Origin: Rasiella rasia | GTDB taxonomy: Bacteria; Bacteroidota; Bacteroidia; Flavobacteriales; Flavobacteriaceae | DNA: 64,000 nucleotides | NCBI RefSeq assembly: GCF_011044175.1 | Contig: NZ_CP049057.1 | Coordinates: 1,317,501 to 1,381,500, forward strand | Direction of reading: 5' to 3' | Shown: positions 17,574 to 25,978 of the stretch, in pieces | How the letters are laid out: each line of letters starts with the position of its first letter | Position numbering within the stretch: position 1 is the first letter of the stretch | The notes under the pieces: model-generated | What the model was told of the DNA's origin: nothing | The model's input: only the letters and a program-made list of their open reading frames with translations | Databases searched by the model: none | Position numbers and translations under genes: made by a program

Positions 17574-18272
17574 TTATGCCTTCTTTTGTTTTACTGAACA
17601 ACCAATTGCTTTCGTTTCTTTTACTGAAATTTCCTTGCCTGCCAATAATTCGTTGATCGCATTAGCCAAGAAACGATCTTTTACAGCATCTCCATTTCGA
17701 ACATTGTCATCTATAGCTCCAATATACTTCACTACGTTTCCTTTGTCTTCTTTATTAAGTAAATAAATGTGTGGTGTCTTTGTTGCTCCGTAGGTAGCAT
17801 AGACACTGTTAGAAGAATCGTATAAATAAGGGAACGTAAATCCGGCTTCTTTCGCCTTTGCTTGCATTAACTCATAGGTATCGTCTGGCTGTACCTCTGG
17901 GTCGTTTGGATTAATAGCAATAACTGGATAACCTTTTGCCTTATATTCAGTGTCTAGCGCAACAATTCGTTCTTCACTAGCGACAGCAAATGGACACGTA
18001 TTACAGGTAAAAATAACAATAAAACCTTTGGCATCTTTGTAATCACTTAATGATACCATCTTGCCGTCAACATCTTTTAGTTTGAAGTCTGCAGCAACAT
18101 CTCCAATTCCATACCCCTTAGTCTTTACAGGAACCTCCTTGGTGTCTGCCAATGCAACTTCTTTAGTTGTCTCAACGTTCTCTACAGCTGTTGTAGACAC
18201 TTTTTCTTGACAGCTAGCTAAAACTGCAATACAAAAAAGCGGTAATACGATTTTAAAAATTTGTGTTTTCAT
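17574..18272 (-). CDS. Redoxin-family (AhpC/TSA-like) lipoprotein
   Basis: The 232-residue product starts with a lipoprotein signal (LASC) and a linker, then a thioredoxin-fold AhpC/TSA-type domain: IGDVAADFKLKDVDGKMVSLSDY near residue 54 and the two-cysteine motif CNTCPF near residue 95. The C-terminus contains a conserved-looking IGCSVKQK. It resembles the thioredoxin family proteins with a CNxCPF site that act in peroxide or thiol reduction outside the cytoplasm. It lies 9 bases after the TlpA-like gene, so both are probably co-transcribed and act in the periplasm. Confidence 0.9.
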   Translation of the reverse strand: MKTQIFKIVLPLFCIAVLASCQEKVSTTAVENVETTKEVALADTKEVPVKTKGYGIGDVAADFKLKDVDGKMVSLSDYKDAKGFIVIFTCNTCPFAVASEERIVALDTEYKAKGYPVIAINPNDPEVQPDDTYELMQAKAKEAGFTFPYLYDSSNSVYATYGATKTPHIYLLNKEDKGNVVKYIGAIDDNVRNGDAVKDRFLANAINELLAGKEISVKETKAIGCSVKQKKA

Positions 18273-18281
18273 GATTCTATT

Positions 18282-18848
18282 TTATAAGATTAATTTAAGT
18301 TCTGTTTCTAATTCTGAATAGGTAAAAGACTGTTCGTAGAATTTATACTGATCTCCTTTTACTATAATGGTAGCTGGAATTGCTCCACTCCATTCCTTGC
18401 TAACCTTCGGAATCCAGCTATTAGCATCAGGGTCATCCAACAATACTACCTCACTTTTTAATTGGTGCTTTTCAATAAAAGGTAAAACCTGTTTCTCAAT
18501 ATTTTCTGGAAAATCTAGACTTACCAATACAACGCTAACATTTTTGTCCTTATAAGTAGCGTTAAGTTCTTCAAAATATGGTAGCTCTTTTACACACGGC
18601 TTACACCATGTAGCCCAAAAATTAAGCACATAAGTCATTTCTGTATCGGTTGCTTTCAAATATGTAGTTTCAAACTCCTTAAAATCTATAATCGGTAGTT
18701 TGTCTGAAAAATCCTTTTGGGAGGCATTTTCTACATCTATTGACGCAGCAACTATCTCTGTACTATCTATAGTCTCAACCTTTTTTGAATCAGCTTCTCC
18801 GCAGGATATAAGTAAAAGACAACTGATGAATGCAATTATAATTTTCAT
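18282..18848 (-). CDS. TlpA-like thiol:disulfide reductase lipoprotein
   Basis: The 188-residue protein has a lipoprotein signal (LLISC) and a thioredoxin fold with active site WCKPC near residue 85 inside YVLNFWATWCKPCVKELPYF. It later has a cis-Pro region near GAIPATIIV. Together these mark a TlpA/ResA-like periplasmic reductase. It would keep cysteines of exported proteins reduced or service cytochrome maturation. It is first in the operon with the redoxin and is divergent from the MarR gene. Confidence 0.93.
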   Translation of the reverse strand: MKIIIAFISCLLLISCGEADSKKVETIDSTEIVAASIDVENASQKDFSDKLPIIDFKEFETTYLKATDTEMTYVLNFWATWCKPCVKELPYFEELNATYKDKNVSVVLVSLDFPENIEKQVLPFIEKHQLKSEVVLLDDPDANSWIPKVSKEWSGAIPATIIVKGDQYKFYEQSFTYSELETELKLIL

Positions 18849-18935
18849 AATTTAAAAGTAATGTATACAGTGGTCCCTCACCTACGTAGCCATGTTAAAT
18901 AAATGATAAAATAATGATCGTAATAAAAATATAAT

Positions 18936-18954
18936 TATATTTGTATATACAAAT
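18936..18954 (+). promoter_or_regulatory. MarR-gene promoter with a 16-base perfect palindrome
   Basis: TATATTTG (18936-18943) matches the Bacteroidota -7 element. A perfect palindrome ATTTGTAT/ATACAAAT (18939-18954) overlaps it, and the MarR start codon follows 16 bases later. This is the expected place for a dimeric regulator to shut its own promoter, and possibly the divergent TlpA promoter as well. No convincing -33 TTG is visible. The palindrome is certain; the function is inferred. Confidence 0.6.
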
Positions 18955-18969
18955 GTTGTAAATACATTA

Positions 18970-19422
18970 ATGAGAATAGAAGAAGAAATAAAAGCAACGG
19001 GGGTTATGGAGTTAGCCGCTAAAACGGTTATCAACATAGCATACACCAGCAGGTCTTTAGAAGAACCTTTTAAAACTTTTCTAAAAGAGTACGATCTGTC
19101 CACCCAACAGTTTAATGTGCTTCGAATTTTAAGAGGTCAACGTGGCAAACCTGCTAATCTCTCTACCTTACAAGAACGAATGATAGACAGAAATAGCAAT
19201 ACAACCCGTCTTGTAGATAAACTTCTAAAAAAAGGATGGGTCGTTCGACAAGTATGTGCTAATAATCGAAGAAAAATAGAAATTTTCATTACCGAAGACG
19301 GCCTGCAACTTTTAAAAACACTCGATCCAATTGTTACAGAGAAAAACAAAAGAAGTGTAAGCAATCTCACCAAAACAGAACTAGGAACCTTAAATACATT
19401 ATTAGATAAACTAAGATCATAA
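18970..19422 (+). CDS. MarR-family transcriptional regulator
   Basis: The 150-residue MarR protein contains the winged-helix core near residues 45-115 (FNVLRILRGQRGKPANLSTLQERMIDRNSNTTRLVDKLLKKGWV) with the basic wing RRKIEIFITEDG, flanked by dimer helices. It precedes the YceI gene by 24 bases and is divergent from the TlpA/redoxin genes. This resembles Bacteroidota units in which a MarR protein controls a YceI lipocalin-like gene. The palindrome over its promoter supports autoregulation. The ligand is unknown. Confidence 0.93.
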   Translation: MRIEEEIKATGVMELAAKTVINIAYTSRSLEEPFKTFLKEYDLSTQQFNVLRILRGQRGKPANLSTLQERMIDRNSNTTRLVDKLLKKGWVVRQVCANNRRKIEIFITEDGLQLLKTLDPIVTEKNKRSVSNLTKTELGTLNTLLDKLRS

Positions 19423-19445
19423 ACCTTAATAATAAATAAATAATC

Positions 19446-20009
19446 ATGAAAACGCTAAAATTAACTGTATTAGTAGCAATAGTTGCACTAACCTCTGCAT
19501 TTACAACACCCGTAAAAAAGAAAATAGACATTATAAAGAGTTCTATTGAATGGAAAGGAAAAAAGATTCTTGGTTCGCACACCGGGACCATTCAATTAAA
19601 AGAAGGATACCTTGAAATGGAAGGAGACAATCTTGTGGGTGGGATGTTTGTAGTAGACATGACCACAATTAATGTAACAGACCTAGAAGGAGAAAGCAAA
19701 GGCAAGTTGGAAGGACATCTTAAAAGTGCCGATTTCTTTGGTGTTGACAATTTTCCAACCGCAACACTTGTTATTAAAAATGCAACAAAAGACAGAAACA
19801 CCTATGAAGTTATCGCAGATATTACCATAAAAGGTCAAACCGAAGCCATATCATTCGACTTAGAAATGGGTGAAAGCGCAGCACAAACCAGTTTTAAAAT
19901 CGACCGAACTAAATTTGGCGTACGCTATGGTTCTGGAAGTTTCGCAGACAACTTAGGCGACAATGCTATTTCAGACAAATTTACAATTGATGTAATGCTG
20001 AAATTTTAA
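19446..20009 (+). CDS. YceI-family protein
   Basis: The 187-residue protein has a signal peptide (cleavage near residue 20) and the YceI beta-barrel pattern: IEWKGKKILGSHTGTIQLKEG, LKSADFFGVDNFPTATLVI and the C-terminal DRTKFGVRYGSGSF. YceI proteins bind polyprenoids or similar lipophiles in the periplasm. It follows the MarR gene by 23 bases, and the two probably form an operon. The trp promoter begins just after its stop. Confidence 0.93.
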   Translation: MKTLKLTVLVAIVALTSAFTTPVKKKIDIIKSSIEWKGKKILGSHTGTIQLKEGYLEMEGDNLVGGMFVVDMTTINVTDLEGESKGKLEGHLKSADFFGVDNFPTATLVIKNATKDRNTYEVIADITIKGQTEAISFDLEMGESAAQTSFKIDRTKFGVRYGSGSFADNLGDNAISDKFTIDVMLKF

Positions 20010-20016
20010 ACAATTG

Positions 20017-20049
20017 TTGCTCGAAATTAAATTTTCATTTCTATATTTG
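20017..20049 (+). promoter_or_regulatory. trp operon promoter
   Basis: TTG (20017-20019), 22 bases and TATATTTG (20042-20049) fit the Bacteroidota promoter consensus. It starts just past the YceI stop codon. The leader-peptide ATG at 20059 is only ten bases beyond the -7 element, so the transcript would have almost no 5' leader before it. Confidence 0.65.
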
Positions 20050-20058
20050 AACCAAATT

Positions 20059-20112
20059 ATGAATAACAACGTACATACATGGTGGTGGAAAAATTTACGT
20101 CAAACGTCGTGA
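20059..20112 (+). CDS. trp leader peptide (17 residues, three Trp)
   Basis: A short reading frame from the ATG at 20059 to the TGA at 20112 encodes MNNNVHTWWWKNLRQTS. Three consecutive Trp codons (20080-20088) are what a ribosome-stalling attenuator requires. It lies between a good promoter and a strong intrinsic terminator ahead of trpE. It is a regulatory peptide: when charged tRNA-Trp is scarce the ribosome would stall at the TGG run and change folding downstream. Similar Trp-codon leaders are known upstream of trp genes in Bacteroidota (the Bacteroid-trp motif). There is no Shine-Dalgarno; initiation may be near leaderless. Confidence 0.85.
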   Translation: MNNNVHTWWWKNLRQTS

Positions 20113-20129
20113 ACTAACCAGCGTATGTA
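20072..20129 (+). promoter_or_regulatory. trp attenuator upstream hairpin
   Basis: TACATAC plus TGG (20072-20082) can pair with CCA plus GTATGTA (20118-20129), enclosing the Trp codons and the leader stop. Separately, TCGTGA (20107-20112) can pair with TCACGA (20152-20157) in the terminator loop region, a possible antiterminator. The complementarity is seen directly; which structures form in the cell is inferred. Confidence 0.55.
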
Positions 20130-20140
20130 ATACTCATATA

Positions 20141-20170
20141 AAGGCTTATCATCACGATAAGCCTTTTTTT
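20141..20170 (+). terminator. trp operon attenuator terminator
   Basis: AAGGCTTATC (20141-20150) and GATAAGCCTT (20156-20165) form a perfect ten-base stem with loop ATCAC, followed by a T run through 20170. It ends 26 bases before trpE and would stop transcription when tryptophan is plentiful. Confidence 0.88.
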
Positions 20171-20196
20171 ATGCTATATTTTAAGAAGAACAACTA

Positions 20197-21594
20197 ATGC
20201 CGTATACAATAACAACATACTCAAAAAAGTTACTTGCCGACACCTTAACACCAGTGTCTGTATACCTCAGGCTACGGGACAAATTTCCCAACAGTCTGCT
20301 TTTAGAAAGTAGTGATTACCATGCTAACGACAACAGCTTCAGCTATATTTGTTGTAACCCAATCGCAACATTCCAGGTAGTTAATGAAGTAATAACACAA
20401 ACATTTCCAGATGGCAGAACTATAGAAGCTTCTACCAAAAAACTAAACGTTGTAAGTGCTTTAGAAAATTTCAGTAGTAGTTTTAAGGCAACATCAGATA
20501 CGCATTTTAAGTTCATTAATAATGGCATCTTTGGCTATACAGCGTATGACGCCGTACGCTATTTCGATAACATCCCAATTAACAAAACCAAAGCATCGCT
20601 AAACATTCCAGACCTGTATTATGCGGTGTATCAAAATATTATTGCCATTAATCACTTCAATAATGAAGCCTATATTTTTGCACATTGCCATGAAAACAGC
20701 TCAAACATTTCAGAAATTGAACTGTTATTAAAGTCGAAAGATTTTGCCGAATACCCATTTAAAAGAGCCGGAACACCCACAACCAACCTTAAAGACCAAG
20801 CATTTATAGACTTAGTTAAAACTTGTAAGGCGCACTGTGCTCGAGGCGATGTGTTTCAAATTGTGCCAAGCAAGCGCTTTTCGCAAACATTTACAGGAGA
20901 TGAGTTTAACGTGTATAGAGCCTTAAGAAGTGTAAATCCTTCGCCCTATTTGTTTTATTTTGACTACGGAAAGTTTAAAATATTTGGTAGCTCACCAGAA
21001 GCACAGCTTGTGGTACAAGACAACATTGCAGAGATACATCCAATTGCGGGCACTTTTAAACGAACTGGAAACGATGAGCAAGATGCCATTTTAGCAAAGC
21101 AACTATCTGAAGACGACAAGGAAAATAGCGAACATGTGATGTTGGTAGATTTGGCTAGAAACGATTTAAGCAGACACGGAAGTAATGTAAAAGTTGAAAC
21201 GTATCGCGAAGTCCAATATTTTTCACATGTGCTACATTTAGTCAGTAAGGTTACCGCAACAAAAAATGAAAAAACTAGTACCATGCAAGTGGTTGCAGAT
21301 ACATTTCCCGCGGGTACCCTAAGTGGGGCTCCTAAGCACAAAGCCATGCAACTTCTTGAAAAGTATGAAAATACAAACAGAGAATTTTATGGCGGCGCTA
21401 TTGGTTTTATGGATTTTAATGGCAACTATAACCATGCTATCATTATTCGTTCTTTTGTAAGCAAAAATCATACGCTACACTACCAAGCAGGCGCTGGGGT
21501 AGTTTCAGAAAGTAATCCCGAAAAAGAATTACAAGAAGTATATAATAAATTAGGTGCTTTGACTAAAGCACTAGAACTCGCAGAAGAAATATAA
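20197..21594 (+). CDS. trpE: Anthranilate synthase component I
   Basis: The 465-residue enzyme makes anthranilate from chorismate using ammonia from TrpG. The LLESSDY segment near residue 34 corresponds to the tryptophan feedback site. The chorismate-binding half shows IFGSSPEAQLVV, PIAGTFKRTG, LVDLARNDLSRHG, TFPAGTLSGAPKHKAM and FYGGAIGF. Its context at the head of a complete trp operon behind an attenuator separates it from pabB. It ends two bases before trpG. Regulation is expected both by feedback inhibition and by attenuation. Confidence 0.97.
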   Translation: MPYTITTYSKKLLADTLTPVSVYLRLRDKFPNSLLLESSDYHANDNSFSYICCNPIATFQVVNEVITQTFPDGRTIEASTKKLNVVSALENFSSSFKATSDTHFKFINNGIFGYTAYDAVRYFDNIPINKTKASLNIPDLYYAVYQNIIAINHFNNEAYIFAHCHENSSNISEIELLLKSKDFAEYPFKRAGTPTTNLKDQAFIDLVKTCKAHCARGDVFQIVPSKRFSQTFTGDEFNVYRALRSVNPSPYLFYFDYGKFKIFGSSPEAQLVVQDNIAEIHPIAGTFKRTGNDEQDAILAKQLSEDDKENSEHVMLVDLARNDLSRHGSNVKVETYREVQYFSHVLHLVSKVTATKNEKTSTMQVVADTFPAGTLSGAPKHKAMQLLEKYENTNREFYGGAIGFMDFNGNYNHAIIIRSFVSKNHTLHYQAGAGVVSESNPEKELQEVYNKLGALTKALELAEEI

Positions 21595-21595
21595 A

Positions 21596-22162
21596 ATGAA
21601 AATTGTAGTCATAGATAATTACGACAGCTTTGTGTATAATTTAGTACACTATTTAGAAGAATTTGAATGCGACGTAACTGTTTTTCGTAACGATCGGTTT
21701 TTAATTGAAGAACTAGCGAACTTCGACAAGATTCTCTTATCACCAGGCCCTGGTATTCCCGATGAAGCGGGGTTACTCAAAAAAGTAATAACTACCTATG
21801 CTGGCAAAAAGCCAATTCTTGGTGTTTGCCTTGGGCAACAAGCTATAGCAGAAGTCTTTGGTGGCACCATTATTAACTTAAGCAACGTATTTCATGGTGT
21901 TGCTACAAAAGCAAATCTAACTGTTAAAGACGAACCGCTTTTCAAAAATATTGAAACCCCTATAGAAATTGGAAGATACCATTCGTGGGTGGTTGCAACC
22001 AACAATTTTCCTGAGAGTCTCGAAATTACCTCCACAGATGAGAACGGACAAATAATGTCGCTTCGACATAGAGAATTAGACGTCAGAGGTGTTCAATTTC
22101 ATCCTGAAAGTGTCCTAACTCCAAAAGGTAAACAAATGATTCAAAATTGGATTCATAGCTAA
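21596..22162 (+). CDS. trpG: Anthranilate synthase component II (glutamine amidotransferase)
   Basis: The 188-residue class I glutamine amidotransferase has its nucleophile Cys in LGVCLGQQAIAE near residue 79 and the His/Glu pair in VQFHPESVL near residue 168. It also has the oxyanion-strand LLSPGPGIPDEAG. It supplies ammonia from glutamine to TrpE. In some bacteria the same protein also serves PabB, which cannot be excluded here. It starts one base after the trpE stop region, consistent with translational coupling. Confidence 0.97.
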   Translation: MKIVVIDNYDSFVYNLVHYLEEFECDVTVFRNDRFLIEELANFDKILLSPGPGIPDEAGLLKKVITTYAGKKPILGVCLGQQAIAEVFGGTIINLSNVFHGVATKANLTVKDEPLFKNIETPIEIGRYHSWVVATNNFPESLEITSTDENGQIMSLRHRELDVRGVQFHPESVLTPKGKQMIQNWIHS

Positions 22163-22218
22163 AAACCACCTAATCAACACAAAAATCGCTCAAGTCAGAG
22201 TCCCTTAAATTACGACAA

Positions 22219-23220
22219 TTGAAAAAAATATTGAACAGACTTATTAATCACGAACAACTCACAAAACAAGAAGCGAGTACCGTTTTGGTTAATATAAGTG
22301 AAGGAAAATATAATAACAGTCAGATAGCCGCATTCTTAACGGTATTTATGATGCGAAGTGTTTCTATTGAAGAATTAGAAGGTTTTCGCGATGCACTGTT
22401 AGAATTATGTCTTGCCATTCCCTTTAATGACTACAACACAATAGACCTTTGCGGAACAGGAGGCGACGGAAAAAACACCTTTAACATCTCTACTTTAGCT
22501 TCTTTTGTAACGGCTGGGGCTGGTGTTCATGTAACAAAACACGGAAACTATGGAGTATCATCTATTAGTGGTAGTAGTAATGTTATGGAAAAGTTAGGAA
22601 TTACGTTTAGCAGCAATGCCGATTTCCTGAAAAAATGCTTAGATGAGGCTGGAATCTGCATATTACATGCGCCCCTTTTTCACCCAGCTATGAAAAATGT
22701 GGCCCCTATACGCAGAGAGCTAGGTGTTAAAACCTTCTTTAATATGTTGGGCCCAATGGTAAATCCTGCATTTCCGAAAAATCAATTGGTGGGTGTATTT
22801 AACTTAGAGCTTGCAAGAAAGTATGGGTATTTATATCAAAAAGGTGTAAAAAACTATGCCATCATACATGCTATGGATGGTTATGATGAAATCGCGCTAA
22901 CGGGGCCGGTTAAAATGATATCTAACCGCACAGAAACAATTCTTACTACAGAGACTTTTGGAGTAAGTAAAATAAAAGCGAACGAAATTTATGGAGGAGA
23001 AACAATAGAAGCCTCGGCTAAGATATTTCAGCAAATCTTAAACAATAAAGGTACCAAAGCACAAAATAATGTAGTTTGTGCAAATGCCGGACTTGCAATT
23101 TCTGTCGTTAATCAATGTAGCATTGAAGAAGGTTTTCAAAAAGCAAAAGAATCGTTAGCATCTGGAAAAGCAAACAATGCTCTCAAAAAACTTCAAGATC
23201 TAAGTAAAAAAGCAAAGTAG
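22219..23220 (+). CDS. trpD: Anthranilate phosphoribosyltransferase
   Basis: The 333-residue enzyme joins anthranilate and PRPP. The PRPP-binding motif CGTGGDGKNTFNIST is near residue 78, and the anthranilate-site KHGNYGVSS segment follows near residue 107. A TTG start is used (22219). It puts the conserved N-terminal helix (NRLINHEQLTKQEA) in frame, and no better ATG lies upstream. It is 56 bases after trpG and overlaps trpC by one base. Confidence 0.96.
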   Translation: MKKILNRLINHEQLTKQEASTVLVNISEGKYNNSQIAAFLTVFMMRSVSIEELEGFRDALLELCLAIPFNDYNTIDLCGTGGDGKNTFNISTLASFVTAGAGVHVTKHGNYGVSSISGSSNVMEKLGITFSSNADFLKKCLDEAGICILHAPLFHPAMKNVAPIRRELGVKTFFNMLGPMVNPAFPKNQLVGVFNLELARKYGYLYQKGVKNYAIIHAMDGYDEIALTGPVKMISNRTETILTTETFGVSKIKANEIYGGETIEASAKIFQQILNNKGTKAQNNVVCANAGLAISVVNQCSIEEGFQKAKESLASGKANNALKKLQDLSKKAK

Positions 23221-24002
23221 TGACCATACTAGAAAAAATAACCGCTTATAAAATAAAAGAAGTTTCAGCAAAACAAGAAGCTTTTCCAGTTGCATTGCTG
23301 CAAAAATCCAACTGGTATCAACGAGAAACAACGTCTCTAGCACGGGCTATAAAAACCTCTTCTACGGGTATCATAGCCGAGCATAAACGCCGTTCGCCTA
23401 GCAAACAAAATATAAATAACGCTGTACAAGTGCCAGATGTGGCAACTGGTTATGAAAATGCCGGAGTTAGTGGAATGTCTGTACTTACAGATACGACTTT
23501 TTTTGGCGGATCTATAGACGATCTAGCCATGGCACGAACAGCTGTTGCCATGCCTTTATTACGTAAAGAATTTATTATAGACCCTTACCAAATTCATGAG
23601 GCAAAGGCCTATGGAGCAGATGCCATTTTATTAATTGCTGCCTGTTTAACAGTACAACAACTCAAAGAGTTTTCGAGCTTGGCAAAATCGTTGCAACTGG
23701 ATGTTCTATTAGAAGTTCATAATGACGAGGAGTTACGCAAGTCGTTATTACCAACCGTAGACATGTTAGGAGTAAACAATAGGAATCTTAAAACATTTAA
23801 AACCTCTTTAGACGCTAGCAAACAATTAGCGTCTGTAATACCTGACGATTTTGTAAAAATCTCAGAGAGTGGTATTAGTACTGTTTCGGCTATAAAAGAA
23901 TTAAAAACCGTTGGCTATCAAGGTTTCCTAATTGGTGAAACCTTTATGAAAACAGAAAATCCAGGAAAAAGTGCCGCACAATTTTTAAATCAATTACAAT
24001 GA
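23220..24002 (+). CDS. trpC: Indole-3-glycerol-phosphate synthase
   Basis: The 260-residue TIM-barrel enzyme makes indole-3-glycerol phosphate. Conserved parts are IIAEHKRRSPSK (with the catalytic Lys) near residue 53, MPLLRKEFIIDPYQI near residue 113, LLEVHNDEEL and LGVNNRNLKTF. A GTG start overlaps the last base of the trpD stop codon. The trpF start overlaps its end by four bases, so translation is coupled throughout. Confidence 0.97.
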   Translation: MTILEKITAYKIKEVSAKQEAFPVALLQKSNWYQRETTSLARAIKTSSTGIIAEHKRRSPSKQNINNAVQVPDVATGYENAGVSGMSVLTDTTFFGGSIDDLAMARTAVAMPLLRKEFIIDPYQIHEAKAYGADAILLIAACLTVQQLKEFSSLAKSLQLDVLLEVHNDEELRKSLLPTVDMLGVNNRNLKTFKTSLDASKQLASVIPDDFVKISESGISTVSAIKELKTVGYQGFLIGETFMKTENPGKSAAQFLNQLQ

Positions 24003-24622
24003 AGGTGAAGGTGTGCGGTATGAAATATAACACCTCTGAAGTTGCACAACTTCAGCCAGACTATCTCGGCTTTATTTTTTATGAGCGTAGCCAGCGTAAC
24101 TTTAGTGGCGACATTCCTGAACTACCTAAAAACATAAAAAAGGTAGGAGTTTTTGTAGATGCCTCCATAGACTTTGTTGTAGCAAAAGCAGTAACCTACA
24201 ACTTAGATATAATTCAATTACACGGCGATGAGAGCCCTGCATATTGCAGTGAAATTAGAGCTACTTTATCACCCAAAAGCGAACTTTGGAAGGTGTTCTC
24301 GATAAAAAATACATTCGATTTTTCAAAATTACGACCGTATGAGGAAGTTGTTAACGCCTTCCTTTTCGACACAAAAGGGAAAGAAAAAGGAGGCAACGGG
24401 ATCACTTTTAACTGGAGCATATTAAACAGATACCCCTCTTCTCTTCCCATCATTCTAAGTGGAGGAATTGGATTAGAGGAAATTTCAGCAGTAAAAAAAA
24501 TAGCAAAAACCAAAGTACCCATAATGGCCGTAGATGTAAATAGCAAGTTTGAAACAAAACCTGGGCTAAAAGACATCGTACCACTCAAAAAATTCATGAC
24601 CACATTAACATCTAAACTATAA
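23999..24622 (+). CDS. trpF: Phosphoribosylanthranilate isomerase
   Basis: The 207-residue barrel protein starts KVKVCGMKY, with the catalytic Cys near residue 6, and has [14 protein letters not shown] and the C-terminal LSGGIG and [16 protein letters not shown] motifs with the catalytic Asp. It rearranges phosphoribosyl anthranilate to its open-chain ketone form. It overlaps trpC and ends four bases before trpB. It is separate from trpC, not fused as in enteric bacteria. Confidence 0.96.
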   Translation: MKVKVCGMKYNTSEVAQLQPDYLGFIFYERSQRNFSGDIPELPKNIKKVGVFVDASIDFVVAKAVTYNLDIIQLHGDESPAYCSEIRATLSPKSELWKVFSIKNTFDFSKLRPYEEVVNAFLFDTKGKEKGGNGITFNWSILNRYPSSLPIILSGGIGLEEISAVKKIAKTKVPIMAVDVNSKFETKPGLKDIVPLKKFMTTLTSKL

Positions 24623-24626
24623 TGCT

Positions 24627-25808
24627 ATGACGTACAACGTAAACGAAAAAGGATACTATGGCGAATTTGGAGGAGCATACATACCAGAGATGCTCTACCC
24701 TAACGTAGAAGCGTTACGTACTCGATACATCACAATAATGCAAGAAGCCTCGTTTCAAAAAGAGTTCTCAGAACTATTACGTGACTATGTAGGTAGACCA
24801 ACCCCACTGTATTTCGCAAAGCGTTTGTCAGACAAGTACAACGCCAAAATTTATCTAAAAAGAGAAGATTTATGTCACACGGGTGCGCACAAGGTTAACA
24901 ACACAATTGGGCAGATTTTAATGGCAAAAAAGTTAGGTAAATCGCGGATCATAGCCGAAACCGGTGCCGGGCAACACGGAGTAGCTACAGCAACCGTATG
25001 TGCGCTCATGGGGTTAGAATGTATTGTTTACATGGGTGAAATAGATATTGAACGACAAGCACCTAACGTTGCCAGAATGAAAATGCTAGGCGCTAATGTC
25101 GTTCCTGCAACAAGTGGAAGCAAAACGTTAAAGGATGCTACAAACGAGGCCATCCGAGATTGGATTAACAACCCAACCAACACTCATTATATTATCGGAA
25201 GTGTGGTGGGACCTCACCCCTATCCAGACATGGTGGCACGATTTCAAAGTGTGATTTCTCAAGAAATTTCGACACAGCTACTCGAAAAAGAACAAAGAAA
25301 TGCGCCAGATTACGTTGTTGCTTGTGTGGGCGGAGGTAGTAACGCAGCAGGTGCTTATTATCACTATTTAGACAATCCTGATGTAAAAATTATTGCTGTA
25401 GAAGCGGCTGGTAAGGGCATTGCTACTGGAAAAAGCGCTGCAACTTCTGCACTGGGCAAAACGGGTATAATTCACGGTAGCAAAACACTATTAATGCAAA
25501 CTCCCGACGGACAAATTACAGAACCATACAGTATTTCGGCAGGATTAGATTATCCAGGCGTAGGACCTATGCACGCACATCTTTTTACCAGCGGTCGGGG
25601 TGAATTTATTTCGGTCACAGACCATGATGCCATGCAGGCCGGCCTCTTGCTTAGCAAACTTGAGGGTATCATCCCCGCTATAGAAACCAGTCACGCTCTG
25701 GCTATTTTTGAAACAAAAAAGTTTAAAAAAGATGACGTCGTTGTAGTTAATTTAAGTGGTCGTGGCGACAAAGATTTAAACACCTATATCAATTATTTTA
25801 ACTTTTAG
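24627..25808 (+). CDS. trpB: Tryptophan synthase beta chain
   Basis: The 393-residue PLP enzyme condenses indole with serine. The PLP lysine lies in [13 protein letters not shown] near residue 86, with GGGSNAAG (phosphate loop) near residue 232 and [11 protein letters not shown] near residue 110. The N-terminal [15 protein letters not shown] is characteristic of the TrpB1 type that pairs with TrpA. It lies four bases after trpF, but a 170-base spacer separates it from trpA. Confidence 0.98.
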   Translation: MTYNVNEKGYYGEFGGAYIPEMLYPNVEALRTRYITIMQEASFQKEFSELLRDYVGRPTPLYFAKRLSDKYNAKIYLKREDLCHTGAHKVNNTIGQILMAKKLGKSRIIAETGAGQHGVATATVCALMGLECIVYMGEIDIERQAPNVARMKMLGANVVPATSGSKTLKDATNEAIRDWINNPTNTHYIIGSVVGPHPYPDMVARFQSVISQEISTQLLEKEQRNAPDYVVACVGGGSNAAGAYYHYLDNPDVKIIAVEAAGKGIATGKSAATSALGKTGIIHGSKTLLMQTPDGQITEPYSISAGLDYPGVGPMHAHLFTSGRGEFISVTDHDAMQAGLLLSKLEGIIPAIETSHALAIFETKKFKKDDVVVVNLSGRGDKDLNTYINYFNF

Positions 25809-25978
25809 GGCGAGCCCCTCTACGCGCTATAGGAAATCAACAACAGCTCCTTTTAGAATCGGGTCGGGCTATCGGCAGTCGCTTTTTTAAACATAAAACC
25901 ATGAAACTAAAACACACAACAGTACTTTAAAAAGAGCTCCAACAAAGCCTCTATCCCTCTCGCAAAATAACATATCGC
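25809..25978 (+). other. trpB-trpA intercistronic spacer, GC-rich element
   Basis: The 170 bases hold no gene. The first 80 bases are more GC-rich than their surroundings and include AGCCC near 25815 and GGGCT near 25865, which can pair. The second half contains a GAGCTCC word and a short T run. From memory such GC-rich spacers with similar words recur in flavobacterial genomes, but I cannot verify this. It may be a small interspersed repeat or a processing/pausing element inside the trp transcript. Confidence 0.35.

Noticed and set aside
25809-25978. Shared words (TCGGGCTAT, ACGCGCTA) between the trpB-trpA spacer and the yidD repeats, suggesting one mobile element
   Set aside because: The order of the words differs, and the TCGGGCTAT in yidD is part of conserved protein coding (GSGYDP), so the match is probably chance.
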